Positions 1 through 7,145 of a stretch of DNA of 11,312 nt are shown one piece after another. Each line of letters opens with the position of its first letter. Position 1 is the first letter of the stretch. The stretch covers positions 1 to 11,312 of the forward strand of contig QIJM01000067.1 of the NCBI GenBank assembly GCA_003232445.1, in the 5' to 3' direction. Source of the DNA: Paraglaciecola arctica. GTDB taxonomy: Bacteria; Pseudomonadota; Gammaproteobacteria; Enterobacterales; Alteromonadaceae. The notes beneath the pieces are model-generated. The model was not told the DNA's origin. It did not search any database and saw only the letters and a list, made by a program, of their open reading frames with translations. The position numbers were made by a program, and so were the translations under genes.

Positions 1-26
1 TCAAAAATTCTAAACGAACAACATAC

Positions 27-1082
27 ATGTCTGACAACTATCAACTGTTACCCGAGTGGACTCAACAAGAAGCCGTGATGCTGGTGTGGCCAGATAAAAA
101 TACCGATTGGCAACCTTGGCTGGATGATGTGCAGAACGTTTATCTAAAAATAATTGAATCACTTAACCAAGCGAATACCTGTGTTGTATTATTGGTAAGT
201 AGTGGCGAAATTAAAAGTTGTATCAGTAGGTTAAAAAAATCCAGTCAAGTATTGATCGTAAGTGCACAATACGACGACACATGGATAAGAGACTACGGCT
301 TTTTAAGCTGTGCAAATCAATCAGGTTTGCAACCTATCGAGTTTGTATTTAATGGTTGGGGACAAAAGTTTGATGCGGCGAAAGACAATAAAATAAATCA
401 ACATGTACTGAGCCAACTTTGTCAGCAACCCATCAAATCCATTAATATGGTGGTTGAAGGAGGTGCGCTTGAAATTGACCAAGATGGCATGCTGTTATCT
501 ACCGAACTTTGCCTAACTAATCCTAAACGAAATGGTGATAAATCTATCGTTTCATACCAGCAAGATTTTCAGCAATTTTTAGGCGCCAAGTACAGTATTA
601 TTTTACAAAACGGGCATTTAGACGGTGATGATACAGACGGGCATATAGATACCTTAGTACGTTTTACCCCAGATAAAGGTCTGGTTATCCAGTCGGCTTT
701 TAATCGCCCAGACGACAGTCATTTTGAAGGGTTAGCCGCTTTAGTCAAAGAATGTCAGCAAGTCCTGCCCACCCACCAGATTTTTGCATTACCACTGCCT
801 TACATTGTTAATTCACAGGGCGACAGACTGCCCGCTTCTTATGCCAACTTTTTGATTTCTAACCAACATATTTTATGCCCCATTTATCAACAAATAGAAG
901 ATAAGCTGGCTATGCACGTTATACAAAATGCTTATCCAGAATTTACTATTGTACCGATAAATTGCCTGCCCTTAGTTCAGCAATTTGGTAGTTTGCATTG
1001 TATAAGCATGCAAATACCCTGTGGCATACTTAAGCCAGAAGTTTTGCAGTCCTTTGCCAATGGAGTCAGCGTATATGAATAG
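27..1082 (+). CDS. aguA: agmatine deiminase (agmatine iminohydrolase)
   Basis: A 351-residue protein of the bacterial peptidyl-arginine deiminase/agmatine deiminase family, cytoplasmic, which hydrolyses agmatine to N-carbamoylputrescine and ammonia. Visible family landmarks are the N-terminal MLVWPDKNTDW, WIRDYG (W86-G91, equivalent to the usual WxRDxGP), VEGGALEID, DDTDGHID with the active-site His at H206 and flanking D204/D208, and the C-terminal LHCIS with the catalytic Cys at C325. Length is a little under the usual 360-370. The WxRDxGP proline is replaced (WIRDYGF) and the usual GGGNIHC reads FGSLHC, so it is a divergent member, but all catalytic positions I can place are kept. The next gene, an N-carbamoylputrescine amidase, overlaps it by 8 bases, which strongly supports agmatine rather than peptidyl-arginine as substrate. 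No strong Shine-Dalgarno lies in the 26 bases before the ATG. Confidence 0.9.
   Translation: MSDNYQLLPEWTQQEAVMLVWPDKNTDWQPWLDDVQNVYLKIIESLNQANTCVVLLVSSGEIKSCISRLKKSSQVLIVSAQYDDTWIRDYGFLSCANQSGLQPIEFVFNGWGQKFDAAKDNKINQHVLSQLCQQPIKSINMVVEGGALEIDQDGMLLSTELCLTNPKRNGDKSIVSYQQDFQQFLGAKYSIILQNGHLDGDDTDGHIDTLVRFTPDKGLVIQSAFNRPDDSHFEGLAALVKECQQVLPTHQIFALPLPYIVNSQGDRLPASYANFLISNQHILCPIYQQIEDKLAMHVIQNAYPEFTIVPINCLPLVQQFGSLHCISMQIPCGILKPEVLQSFANGVSVYE
1062..1065 (+). promoter_or_regulatory. Shine-Dalgarno deciding the aguB start
   Basis: GGAG lies inside the end of aguA, 9 bases before ATG 1075. The alternative GTG at 1021 and ATG at 1060 have no comparable site, so this decides the start and supports coupled translation with aguA. 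Confidence 0.6.
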
Positions 1083-1968
1083 TCATAGTTTAAAAGTCGG
1101 AGTGGTACAACAAGCCGTTGCCGGTAATGATAAAGATGTAAACTGGGCAAACAGTGCCGAGCAAGTCAGTGCTTTGGCTGAACAAGGCTGTGAACTGGTG
1201 ATGTTGCAAGAATTGCACAGCACATTGTATTTTTGCCAGCAAGAAAACACCGATTTTTTCGACTTAGCAGAACCCATACCTGGCGCTGCAACCGATTATT
1301 TTGCTGCTCTTGCTGGCAAATTAGACATAGTCCTGATCACCTCATTATTTGAAAAGCGTGGATCGGGTTTGTATCACAATACCGCCGTAGTGTTTGACCG
1401 CCAACAAGGTTTGGTCGGCAAATATCGCAAAATGCATATCCCCGACGACCCCGGTTTTTACGAAAAATTTTACTTTACTCCAGGTGATCTGGGCTTTGAA
1501 CCTATTCACACCAGTGTAGGCAAACTCGGTGTGTTGGTATGTTGGGATCAATGGTATCCAGAAGCGGCAAGATTAATGGCGATGGCTGGGGCTGATATGC
1601 TGTTTTACCCTACCGCAATCGGCTGGGATAAAAATGACACTTCCGCAGAGCAGACCCGCCAACATGATGCTTGGCAAACCATCCAACGCTCTCATGCGGT
1701 GGCTAATTCATTACCCGTAGTGGTAGCAAACCGCACCGGTTTTGAAGCGTCGCCAGTTGCGGGCGATCCCGGCATTCAATTTTGGGGTCAGAGTTTTATC
1801 GCGGGTCCACAAGGCGAAATACTCGCCCAAGCCAGCAGTGATAAAGAACAAAACTTAATAGTCGAAATCGATCTTCACCGCACAGAACAAATCAAACGCA
1901 TCTGGCCATATTTTAGAGACCGTAGAATCGATGCTTATGATGATTTAACCAAAAGATGGCGGGATTAA
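1075..1968 (+). CDS. aguB: N-carbamoylputrescine amidase
   Basis: A 297-residue nitrilase-superfamily amidase that hydrolyses N-carbamoylputrescine to putrescine, CO2 and ammonia, the last step of the agmatine route to putrescine. The catalytic triad is readable: E46 in LQELHS, K119 in KYRKMHIP and C156 in VCWDQWYPEAAR. The segment GFYEKFYFTPGD and the C-terminal IWPYFRDRRIDAY are typical of this subfamily. The frame is open from a GTG at 1021, but I start at ATG 1075. It has GGAG at 1062-1065 at a 9-base spacing, gives the usual family length, and places the conserved VGVVQQA strand at the N-terminus. The start overlaps the end of aguA (ATGAATAG), so the two genes are probably translationally coupled. 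The TAA stop shares the TTAA at 1965-1968 with the stop of the convergent glutathione S-transferase gene, leaving no room for a terminator between them. Confidence 0.93.
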   Translation: MNSHSLKVGVVQQAVAGNDKDVNWANSAEQVSALAEQGCELVMLQELHSTLYFCQQENTDFFDLAEPIPGAATDYFAALAGKLDIVLITSLFEKRGSGLYHNTAVVFDRQQGLVGKYRKMHIPDDPGFYEKFYFTPGDLGFEPIHTSVGKLGVLVCWDQWYPEAARLMAMAGADMLFYPTAIGWDKNDTSAEQTRQHDAWQTIQRSHAVANSLPVVVANRTGFEASPVAGDPGIQFWGQSFIAGPQGEILAQASSDKEQNLIVEIDLHRTEQIKRIWPYFRDRRIDAYDDLTKRWRD

Positions 1969-2573
1969 GCTTTTGCACTTGGGCGACTGCTCACAGCTGC
2001 GTACCATCGTTGCAGATTGGGTTGTTCATCCGTAATTTTAATATTCACAACTCGGGCAAAATCGACTGCGCACATAGCCGTAATATCGGCGATGGTGAAT
2101 CGATCAGCGGCAATAAATTCAGACTCAGTCAAACGTTTTTCTAACACTTTAAGAAAACCTATGGCGTTTTTGCCAGCTACTTCACCGTATTCTTTAACGG
2201 GTGTCATACGATCTTTAAAATAACCGGTTGTATGTTGAAAACACATACCTACCTGACCAAAGAAGTACAGTTCAACCTGCCTATGCCACATGTCTATGCT
2301 TGCTTTTTCTAGGGGATCTTGCCCCAATAGATTGATTTCTGGATACAGCTCTTCAAAATATAAACAAATTGATGCGCCTTCACTGATACAGGTGCCATCG
2401 TCTAGTTCTAGAATAGGTATTTTACCCACCGGATTTTTCGCGCGCATTTGTGGTGATATATTTTCACCCTTTTGTAAATCAACTTGTACATATTGCATAG
2501 GGATATTTTTTTCAGCTAAAAAAATGCGTACTCGCCTTGGTGAAGGTGCTGTTTTGGTATCGTATATTTTCAT
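1965..2573 (-). CDS. glutathione S-transferase family protein
   Basis: A 202-residue cytosolic GST-like protein, the normal length for the family. Residues 1-80 form the thioredoxin-like domain: an initial KIYDTKTAPSPRRVRIFLAE with Ser/Pro near position 11 where the catalytic Ser/Tyr/Cys region sits, the cis-Pro strand NPVGKIPILELDDG, and SEGASICLYFEE, the glutathione gamma-glutamyl binding motif (usually ESxAI). The rest is the all-helical C-terminal domain, including FTIADITAMCAVDFA, the N-capping/hydrophobic-staple motif of GSTs. Likely roles are conjugation of electrophiles to glutathione or peroxide detoxification; the substrate cannot be told. A GAGAAG about 7 bases before ATG is a weak ribosome site. 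It ends tail-to-tail with aguB, sharing the TTAA, and follows a possible 30-codon gene and ferrochelatase on the same strand. Confidence 0.88.
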   Translation of the reverse strand: MKIYDTKTAPSPRRVRIFLAEKNIPMQYVQVDLQKGENISPQMRAKNPVGKIPILELDDGTCISEGASICLYFEELYPEINLLGQDPLEKASIDMWHRQVELYFFGQVGMCFQHTTGYFKDRMTPVKEYGEVAGKNAIGFLKVLEKRLTESEFIAADRFTIADITAMCAVDFARVVNIKITDEQPNLQRWYAAVSSRPSAKA

Positions 2574-2597
2574 AGTTGTTCTTCTCTGTTATTGATC

Positions 2598-2690
2598 CTA
2601 GCTGTCTTGTGACTTTTGCCACTCTTGAACTGCTTGCTGGCTTTTAGCTTGGATTTGCTGATGATTCTGGCTAACCCACCACTTTTCCAT
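2598..2690 (-). CDS. possible small protein, 30 residues, upstream of GST
   Basis: A short open frame beginning MEKWWVSQNHQQIQ and ending EWQKSQDS, rich in Gln and Trp. I do not recognise it. Support comes from position: an AAGGGG ribosome site at 2697-2702 lies 6 bases before the ATG, and the stop is 24 bases before the GST start on the same strand. No signal peptide or membrane segment is visible; the peptide would be mostly polar and helix-prone. It could be a real small protein, a leader affecting GST translation, or chance. The strong ribosome site is the main reason to list it. Confidence 0.4.
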   Translation of the reverse strand: MEKWWVSQNHQQIQAKSQQAVQEWQKSQDS

Positions 2691-2810
2691 AATCCGCCCC
2701 TTAGTTGTAAGTTAATTATTTGCCCACTGTATAGCCTACATTACCGCAACAGGTGCCGAAGCTGCACCGCCCTCGGTGGCTTGGGTATAAGCCAAAGTAA
2801 GTGAAATTCT

Positions 2811-3893
2811 TTACTTTTGGGCGCCTTTAGCTTTAGCCAGTTCATTTCGCTGTTCAGTGCTTTCTGGGGTCGTTGCCCAGCCCTGTAAGTGAGACTCGAG
2901 CAACTTCGTAAGCGCTTGAATATGAACTTCATCCGCATTAAGTGCGGCAATATATTCATAACGTTCACCGCCCGCTTCAAGAAAATAGTCACGATTCTCT
3001 TCGCCAATTTCCTCAATCGTTTCTAAACAATCAGCAGCAAACCCAGGGCAAACGATTTGCACAGACTTAACGCCTTGCTCAGGAAATGCCTTAAGTGAAT
3101 GATCAGTATAAGGCTTTAACCATTCTTCTCGACCGAAACGCGATTGGAAACTAGTAAAATGTTCGTTCTTGTTCAAGCCTAAATTTTCAGCGATTAGACG
3201 TGATGTTTTATGGCATTCGCAATGATAAGGGTCGCCATTCAACAAATAGCGCTTTGGAATACCGTGGTAGCTAAAAATTAATTTGTCCGCTCGACCATGC
3301 ATATCCCAATGCCTACGAATTTTATCTGCCACTGCCTGAATATAATCTGGGTAATCATGGTAGTGAGTAACAAAACGTAACTCAGGGATCCAGCGCCTTT
3401 TACTGAAACTCTGGGCAATCGCATCAAAAGTAGAACCGGTAGTTGAGGCACAGTATTGCGGATACAGCGGCAATACCACTAATTTGCGTACGCCCTGCTG
3501 TAACATTTTGTCGACAACTGAATCCACTGAAGGTGAGCCATAACGCATAGCAAAATCTACTACTATACTGGCGCCATATTGTTGCTGTAACTTACCTCGC
3601 AAGGCATTGGTTTGGTCTTGAGTATGAAACATAAGCGGTGAGCCTCGCTCAGTCCAAACAGTCTCGTAAGCTTTGGCTGAACGTTTAGGGCGAATATTTA
3701 AAATCACCAAATTTAGGATCATCCACCATAAGAGTCTCGGTACTTCGACGACTCTGGGATCAGACAGAAATTCTTTTAAATAACGCTTCAATTCTGCTTT
3801 TTTAGGCGCATCGGGTGTACCAAGGTTGGTGATCAATACGCCAATTTCATCTTGTTGATTATGGCTAAAAGCAGGACTACCTTGGTATTTCAT
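2811..3893 (-). CDS. hemH: ferrochelatase
   Basis: A 360-residue ferrochelatase (protoheme ferro-lyase), which inserts Fe2+ into protoporphyrin IX as the last step of protoheme synthesis, at the cytoplasmic face of the inner membrane. Diagnostic segments are ITNLGTPDAP near the N-terminus, LSDPRVVEVP, RGSPLMFHTQ, FAMRYGSPS, VLPLYPQY-ASTTGSTFD, the active-site His H210 in SYHGIPKRY, SRFGREEWLKPYTD, and CPGFAADCLETIEEI with the conserved Glu E291. It is about 40 residues longer than the E. coli enzyme; most of this is a charged C-terminal tail beyond the last conserved block. I start at ATG 3893 because AAGAG at 3900-3904 lies 6 bases upstream. A TTG in the same frame at 3899 would touch that site directly and is rejected. 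An extended -10 promoter candidate lies just upstream. Confidence 0.96.
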   Translation of the reverse strand: MKYQGSPAFSHNQQDEIGVLITNLGTPDAPKKAELKRYLKEFLSDPRVVEVPRLLWWMILNLVILNIRPKRSAKAYETVWTERGSPLMFHTQDQTNALRGKLQQQYGASIVVDFAMRYGSPSVDSVVDKMLQQGVRKLVVLPLYPQYCASTTGSTFDAIAQSFSKRRWIPELRFVTHYHDYPDYIQAVADKIRRHWDMHGRADKLIFSYHGIPKRYLLNGDPYHCECHKTSRLIAENLGLNKNEHFTSFQSRFGREEWLKPYTDHSLKAFPEQGVKSVQIVCPGFAADCLETIEEIGEENRDYFLEAGGERYEYIAALNADEVHIQALTKLLESHLQGWATTPESTEQRNELAKAKGAQK

Positions 3894-3938
3894 GAACAAC
3901 TCTTGGTGATTTCAAATAAGAAAGGACGAACACTTATT

Positions 3939-3947
3939 ATGATAACA
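3939..3947 (-). promoter_or_regulatory. candidate extended -10 promoter for hemH
   Basis: Read on the minus strand, TGT-TATCAT is an extended -10 element (TGn plus 5 of 6 matches to TATAAT). No good -35 exists at 17-18 bases upstream, which is tolerated by extended -10 promoters. The start point would be near 3932, giving a leader of about 38 bases before the hemH ATG. A small palindrome, GTACaGTAC, at 3948-3956 lies directly upstream of the TG and could be a regulator site. Confidence 0.35.
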
Positions 3948-4122
3948 GTACAGTACGCGAAAAGGTTATTTTGGACTAGTGATGTTAAAAATCAATATAT
4001 TAGTCAGTTAGAATGAATTGGTATTACAAGCCTGACGATATTTTCTTCAAAAGCATGTGTGTTTGATCAGAATATTTAACATTTCTCTTTGTAATCTACA
4101 CTTTCTACTTAAATGCTTGATA

Positions 4123-4154
4123 TTTAGTAAAAAAATGCACTTTTTGGTACTAAA
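4123..4154. repeat. dyad upstream of the four-gene module
   Basis: Inverted repeat TTTAGTA / TACTAAA, 7-base perfect arms 18 bases apart. Between the arms an A run (4130-4135) faces a T run (4141-4145), so a longer stem with a GG internal loop can form. It sits about 100 bases before the first gene of the module and could be an operator. It lacks a GC-rich stem, so it is not a typical terminator. Confidence 0.4.
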
Positions 4155-4257
4155 CACTTGAAAACAGTTTGATTTTCATACAAACCTGTGCATGATGATC
4201 GAATATTAAAGATCACCTTAATTTGTTGAAAGTATTATTCGAGCAGAGGATTGCAAC

Positions 4258-4812
4258 ATGGCTGATAAAAAAAGTGCTAATAACACTAAAAATCAAACCC
4301 CTCCAACCACTGAGTCTGTCGCGTTAACCGAGCTAGAAAGCTTAAGACAGATTGTTTTTGGTGCGGCCAAAAGTGATATAGAACAGCGTATTAGTGCATT
4401 AGAGCAGCATACTGAAGACAGCTTCAATAAAATGCAGCTAACACTAGAAAAAAACACCCAAAGTTTGCAAACCACCATGCGTGAAGGCTTCAATCAACTA
4501 GAAGATAAACTTGCGCTTGCCAGCCAAGGCCAAGACGAAAAAGCGACTGAGTTAAATACCTATGCTGACAAAATATCATCTGAACTTGAAATGGCCGAAG
4601 CAAACAGTAAACAAGAAAATGACGACTTACATGATCGGTTAGACAAAGAAATTCAAACCTTAACAGTGAAATTCACTGAACAGCTTAATCAGGCATTGGA
4701 CAAACTCACACAAGTGTCTAATCAGCTAAATTCATCTAAAACTGACCGCAAAACCTTAGCTAAATTACTGGCCACTGTGGCAAGTAACCTTGAAACAGAT
4801 GAAGGTGAGTAG
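4258..4812 (+). CDS. coiled-coil protein, first gene of the GTPase/EAL module
   Basis: A 184-residue, highly charged, soluble protein with no signal peptide or membrane span and no Cys. I cannot assign a known enzyme function. After a low-complexity N-terminus (about 1-20, rich in Lys, Asn and Thr) there is a motif LRQIVFG at residues 29-35, followed by an amphipathic helix. From about residue 38 to 178 the sequence is almost all heptad-like helix (IEQRISALEQ, LEDKLALA, LDKLTQVSNQL), so a long coiled coil or helical bundle is expected. The motif recurs as IRELVLG at residues 20-26 of the next protein, suggesting the two are built to bind the same partner or each other. The gene has a strong ribosome site (AGAGGA, 7-base spacing), and its stop is 8 bases before the next start, so it is probably the first gene of one operon. 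A scaffold or adaptor role is inference. Confidence 0.85.
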   Translation: MADKKSANNTKNQTPPTTESVALTELESLRQIVFGAAKSDIEQRISALEQHTEDSFNKMQLTLEKNTQSLQTTMREGFNQLEDKLALASQGQDEKATELNTYADKISSELEMAEANSKQENDDLHDRLDKEIQTLTVKFTEQLNQALDKLTQVSNQLNSSKTDRKTLAKLLATVASNLETDEGE

Positions 4813-4820
4813 CCTGAAAA

Positions 4821-6590
4821 ATGGCACACTCAAATAAGCAGCAACCCAACCAATCTGATACCGAACAAATGCGCCAAATCCGCGAATTGGTATTAGGTAA
4901 AGACGGGCAACAAGTCAAACAAACCTTAAAAGAGAATGCCCGTGAAATGGTCGGCGAGGTATTTTCTGAGGCGCTAAATGATCGTGAAAAACAAGATGGC
5001 TCAGTCAATAAAGTGCTTGTACCATTGGTCGAAAAGTCGGTGGAACAGTCTATTGCCAATAATAGCGAGCAATTTGTAGGCTATTTATACCCTTTAGTCG
5101 GTAGCCTGGTTAGGAAGTCCGTCACAGCATTCATTACCGAGCTATTAGAAAAAACCAATACATTAATCGAAAATAGTCTGACCATAAAAGGCTTAAAATG
5201 GCGATTTAAGGCCAAACAAGCTGGAGTGACTTTTTCTCAATATGCTGCCAGTCAAACCTTCGCGTTTCGGGTAGAACAGGTCTTTCTGATCCACCGTGAA
5301 ACAGGCCTTTTATTGAATTCAGTTTCGTTGGGGTTGGAACTTGAAGCAGATGCAGATATGGTCTCATCGATGCTAACCGCCATAAATGATTTTGTGTCTG
5401 ATTCTTTTACCGCCAGTGGTGATACTGATAACTACGAACAGAATATCGATTTAGTACGTACCAATGATTTTACTCTACTACTAAAAAAAGGCCCAAAAGC
5501 CTCAGTGGTAGCCACAATAACGGGCAACATGCCCCAAGGCGTGGCCAATCAACTGCAAAAAACCTTAGAAGAAATTCACAAGCTGTACGATAAAGAGCTG
5601 GCCAATTTTGATGGTGACCCAGTACCCTTTGACAATAGTCAACATCAATTAAGAGACTGCCTGATGGTAGAACTCAAACCTGATAAAAGCGCTAAAAAAC
5701 ACCCTTGGATGGCATGGTCATTGGTTTTGTTGTTATTCATAGGTTGTGGTTTTTTATTAATAAAGCGCTGGCACTCACACGAATTAATGAACCAAGTGAG
5801 CTTAATTGACAATGCCCCCGGCATTCTACTTACCGATATCGACACTTTGGGCCTAGAAAAAATACAGATTAAAGTGTTGCGTGACCCTGCGGCGCAGACT
5901 ATTCAAGATTGGCTTAAACAACAGTTAATTGATAATAGTCGGGTGATAGTCAAAGAAAGAGCCTATTTATCCCTCGATCCTTCGCTAATAAAACATAAAG
6001 CCAAGCAGATTGTTGCGCGTTATCCGAGTGTGACCGTCAACTGGGTTGATAATCTACCAAAATTTAATGGTAAGTTGACTCATTTGAACAAGCTGCTTTT
6101 ACAAGGTGAATTAGCTAAATTGATTGGGCTAAATTTTCAACCTACTTGGCTAGACGATTTAATCATCGAAGGAGCAGATAATAAAGCCGCTAATGATCCC
6201 GAATTAATTAGGGCTATTTTAGACTTAAATATTGCAAAAATAGAACGTGTTTCTATCGCTTTTGAACTCGGTCAAAGTGATTTGTCTGAACAAGCTTTAG
6301 AAAAATTAATAGAGATCAAACAACAATTTAATAATTTGATTGAAGTAGCTGAACGGCAAGAGTTATCAATTGGTTTAATTATTATGGGCGCCAGCGACAC
6401 TGTCGGCACTGCATCTTTTAATAAAATATTGAGTCAGAAACGTGCTGACAATGTAAAGTTAAAACTGCAGGGCCTAGGCGTAGCACCCAGCCGCTTAAAT
6501 GCCATTGGATTAGGCGCTATAGAATTAAAAACAACTAAAGAAGGTGCACGGAAAGTGTTGTTTAACGTGGTATATTTTGATGGTGCTTAG
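4821..6590 (+). CDS. inner-membrane protein with cytoplasmic N-domain and periplasmic OmpA-like domain
   Basis: A 589-residue protein. Residues 17-45 carry the IRELVLG motif shared with the preceding gene. Residues about 60-270 form a soluble domain with a conserved-looking core, LKWRFKAKQAGVTF then FRVEQVFLIHRETGLLL and DADMVSSMLTAINDFV. One membrane span lies at about 296-314, preceded by KSAKK, which predicts N-inside. Residues about 320-480 hold repeated alpha/beta segments including LRDPAAQTIQDWL and AYLSLDPSLIKHKAKQIV, possibly BON-like. The C-terminus (about 490-589) is OmpA-like: D526 in MGASDTVG and R541 in QKRADNV keep the 15-residue spacing of the two diaminopimelate-binding residues of E. 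coli OmpA. I recall similar OmpA-family proteins in other proteobacteria and cyanobacteria, annotated only by the C-terminal domain. A link from peptidoglycan to cytoplasmic signalling through the GTPase encoded next is inferred. Confidence 0.85.
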   Translation: MAHSNKQQPNQSDTEQMRQIRELVLGKDGQQVKQTLKENAREMVGEVFSEALNDREKQDGSVNKVLVPLVEKSVEQSIANNSEQFVGYLYPLVGSLVRKSVTAFITELLEKTNTLIENSLTIKGLKWRFKAKQAGVTFSQYAASQTFAFRVEQVFLIHRETGLLLNSVSLGLELEADADMVSSMLTAINDFVSDSFTASGDTDNYEQNIDLVRTNDFTLLLKKGPKASVVATITGNMPQGVANQLQKTLEEIHKLYDKELANFDGDPVPFDNSQHQLRDCLMVELKPDKSAKKHPWMAWSLVLLLFIGCGFLLIKRWHSHELMNQVSLIDNAPGILLTDIDTLGLEKIQIKVLRDPAAQTIQDWLKQQLIDNSRVIVKERAYLSLDPSLIKHKAKQIVARYPSVTVNWVDNLPKFNGKLTHLNKLLLQGELAKLIGLNFQPTWLDDLIIEGADNKAANDPELIRAILDLNIAKIERVSIAFELGQSDLSEQALEKLIEIKQQFNNLIEVAERQELSIGLIIMGASDTVGTASFNKILSQKRADNVKLKLQGLGVAPSRLNAIGLGAIELKTTKEGARKVLFNVVYFDGA

Positions 6591-6645
6591 GGTATTTTGT
6601 TGGTAAAAGGAAAGAGCAAAGAAGCATGAAACAATTAGGACAATC

Positions 6646-7137
6646 ATGATCCAGAAAAAAATATGCCTGTTAGGTGCTTCTGGGGTCGGTAAAACCAGCT
6701 TAGTCAAGCAGTACGTCGAAGGTATTTTTTCGGAAAAGTATCTGACTTCTATTGGCGTAAAAATTGACAAAAAACAAGTTGAAACTGCCAAACAGACTGT
6801 GCAGTTTATGATTTGGGATATTGAAGGCATTGACCGCTACTGTGGATTTCAGCCTAAGTATCTAAGAGGTGCTTCAGCTTTTATTATTGTAACTGACCAC
6901 ACACGTTCACAATCATTGGTGGAAGGGTTGGAGATACTAAAAATGGTGAAAGAAGTCACTGACATCCCAGGAGTTTTGGCTATTAATAAATCAGATCTTC
7001 CAGCAAGTTGGCATTGGAGTGATACTGAACTTGAAGAGATAAAACAAAGCTTCAGTCAATTTTTTAACACTAGCGCAAAAACGGGAGATGGTGTCGAAGC
7101 CATGTTTTCCCATCTTGCTAACATATTAACTGAGTAA
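6646..7137 (+). CDS. Ras/Rab-like small GTPase
   Basis: A 163-residue, single-domain small GTP-binding protein, closer in motif style to Rab/Ras than to translational or Era GTPases. G1 P-loop is G10-ASGV-GKT17. Switch I reads YLTSIGVKI, matching Rab YISTIGVDF, with Ser35 at the Mg2+-binding Thr position. G3 is WDIEGIDRY (D58, G61). G4 is NKSD (114-117). G5 is TSAKTG (S143-K145). The usual AGQ of switch II is E60-G61-I62, so the catalytic Gln is absent, which predicts low intrinsic GTPase activity and dependence on a partner. There is no C-terminal prenylation motif or membrane segment, so it is expected to be cytosolic and recruited by neighbours. It follows the OmpA-domain gene by 55 bases and precedes the EAL gene by 8. 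AGGA lies 5 bases before the ATG. It is probably a molecular switch in the module. Confidence 0.9.
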   Translation: MIQKKICLLGASGVGKTSLVKQYVEGIFSEKYLTSIGVKIDKKQVETAKQTVQFMIWDIEGIDRYCGFQPKYLRGASAFIIVTDHTRSQSLVEGLEILKMVKEVTDIPGVLAINKSDLPASWHWSDTELEEIKQSFSQFFNTSAKTGDGVEAMFSHLANILTE

Positions 7138-7145
7138 AGGATCGC

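Larger units (their letters stand above)
3894..4257. other. divergent intergenic region between hemH and the four-gene module
   Basis: This 364-base AT-rich gap must hold the promoters for hemH (minus) and for the module starting at 4258 (plus). No gene is visible. Notable items are the hemH extended -10 candidate; a dyad TTTAGTA (4123-4129) / TACTAAA (4148-4154) with complementary A and T runs between the arms; and a second dyad TGATC (4196-4200) / GATCA (4211-4215) centred on AATATT. A weak sigma70-like pair, TTGATT (4169-4174) with CATGAT (4191-4196) at 16 bases, could drive the module. AGAGGA at 4245-4250, 7 bases before ATG 4258, is a good ribosome site. Confidence 0.5.

Noticed and set aside
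2741..3016. Minus-strand 91-codon open frame overlapping the hemH 3' end
   Set aside because: It lies in another frame of hemH, whose identity is certain, and its translation looks like frame-shifted composition.
3897..3899. TTG start for ferrochelatase two codons upstream of the ATG
   Set aside because: It would abut the AAGAG ribosome site with no spacing; ATG 3893 has a 6-base spacing.
6626..6649. Seven-codon frame MKQLGQS whose stop overlaps the GTPase start as ATGA, with AAGG/GAAAG-like purines upstream
   Set aside because: Very short and unsupported by any conservation I can see; a translational coupling leader is possible but chance is as likely.
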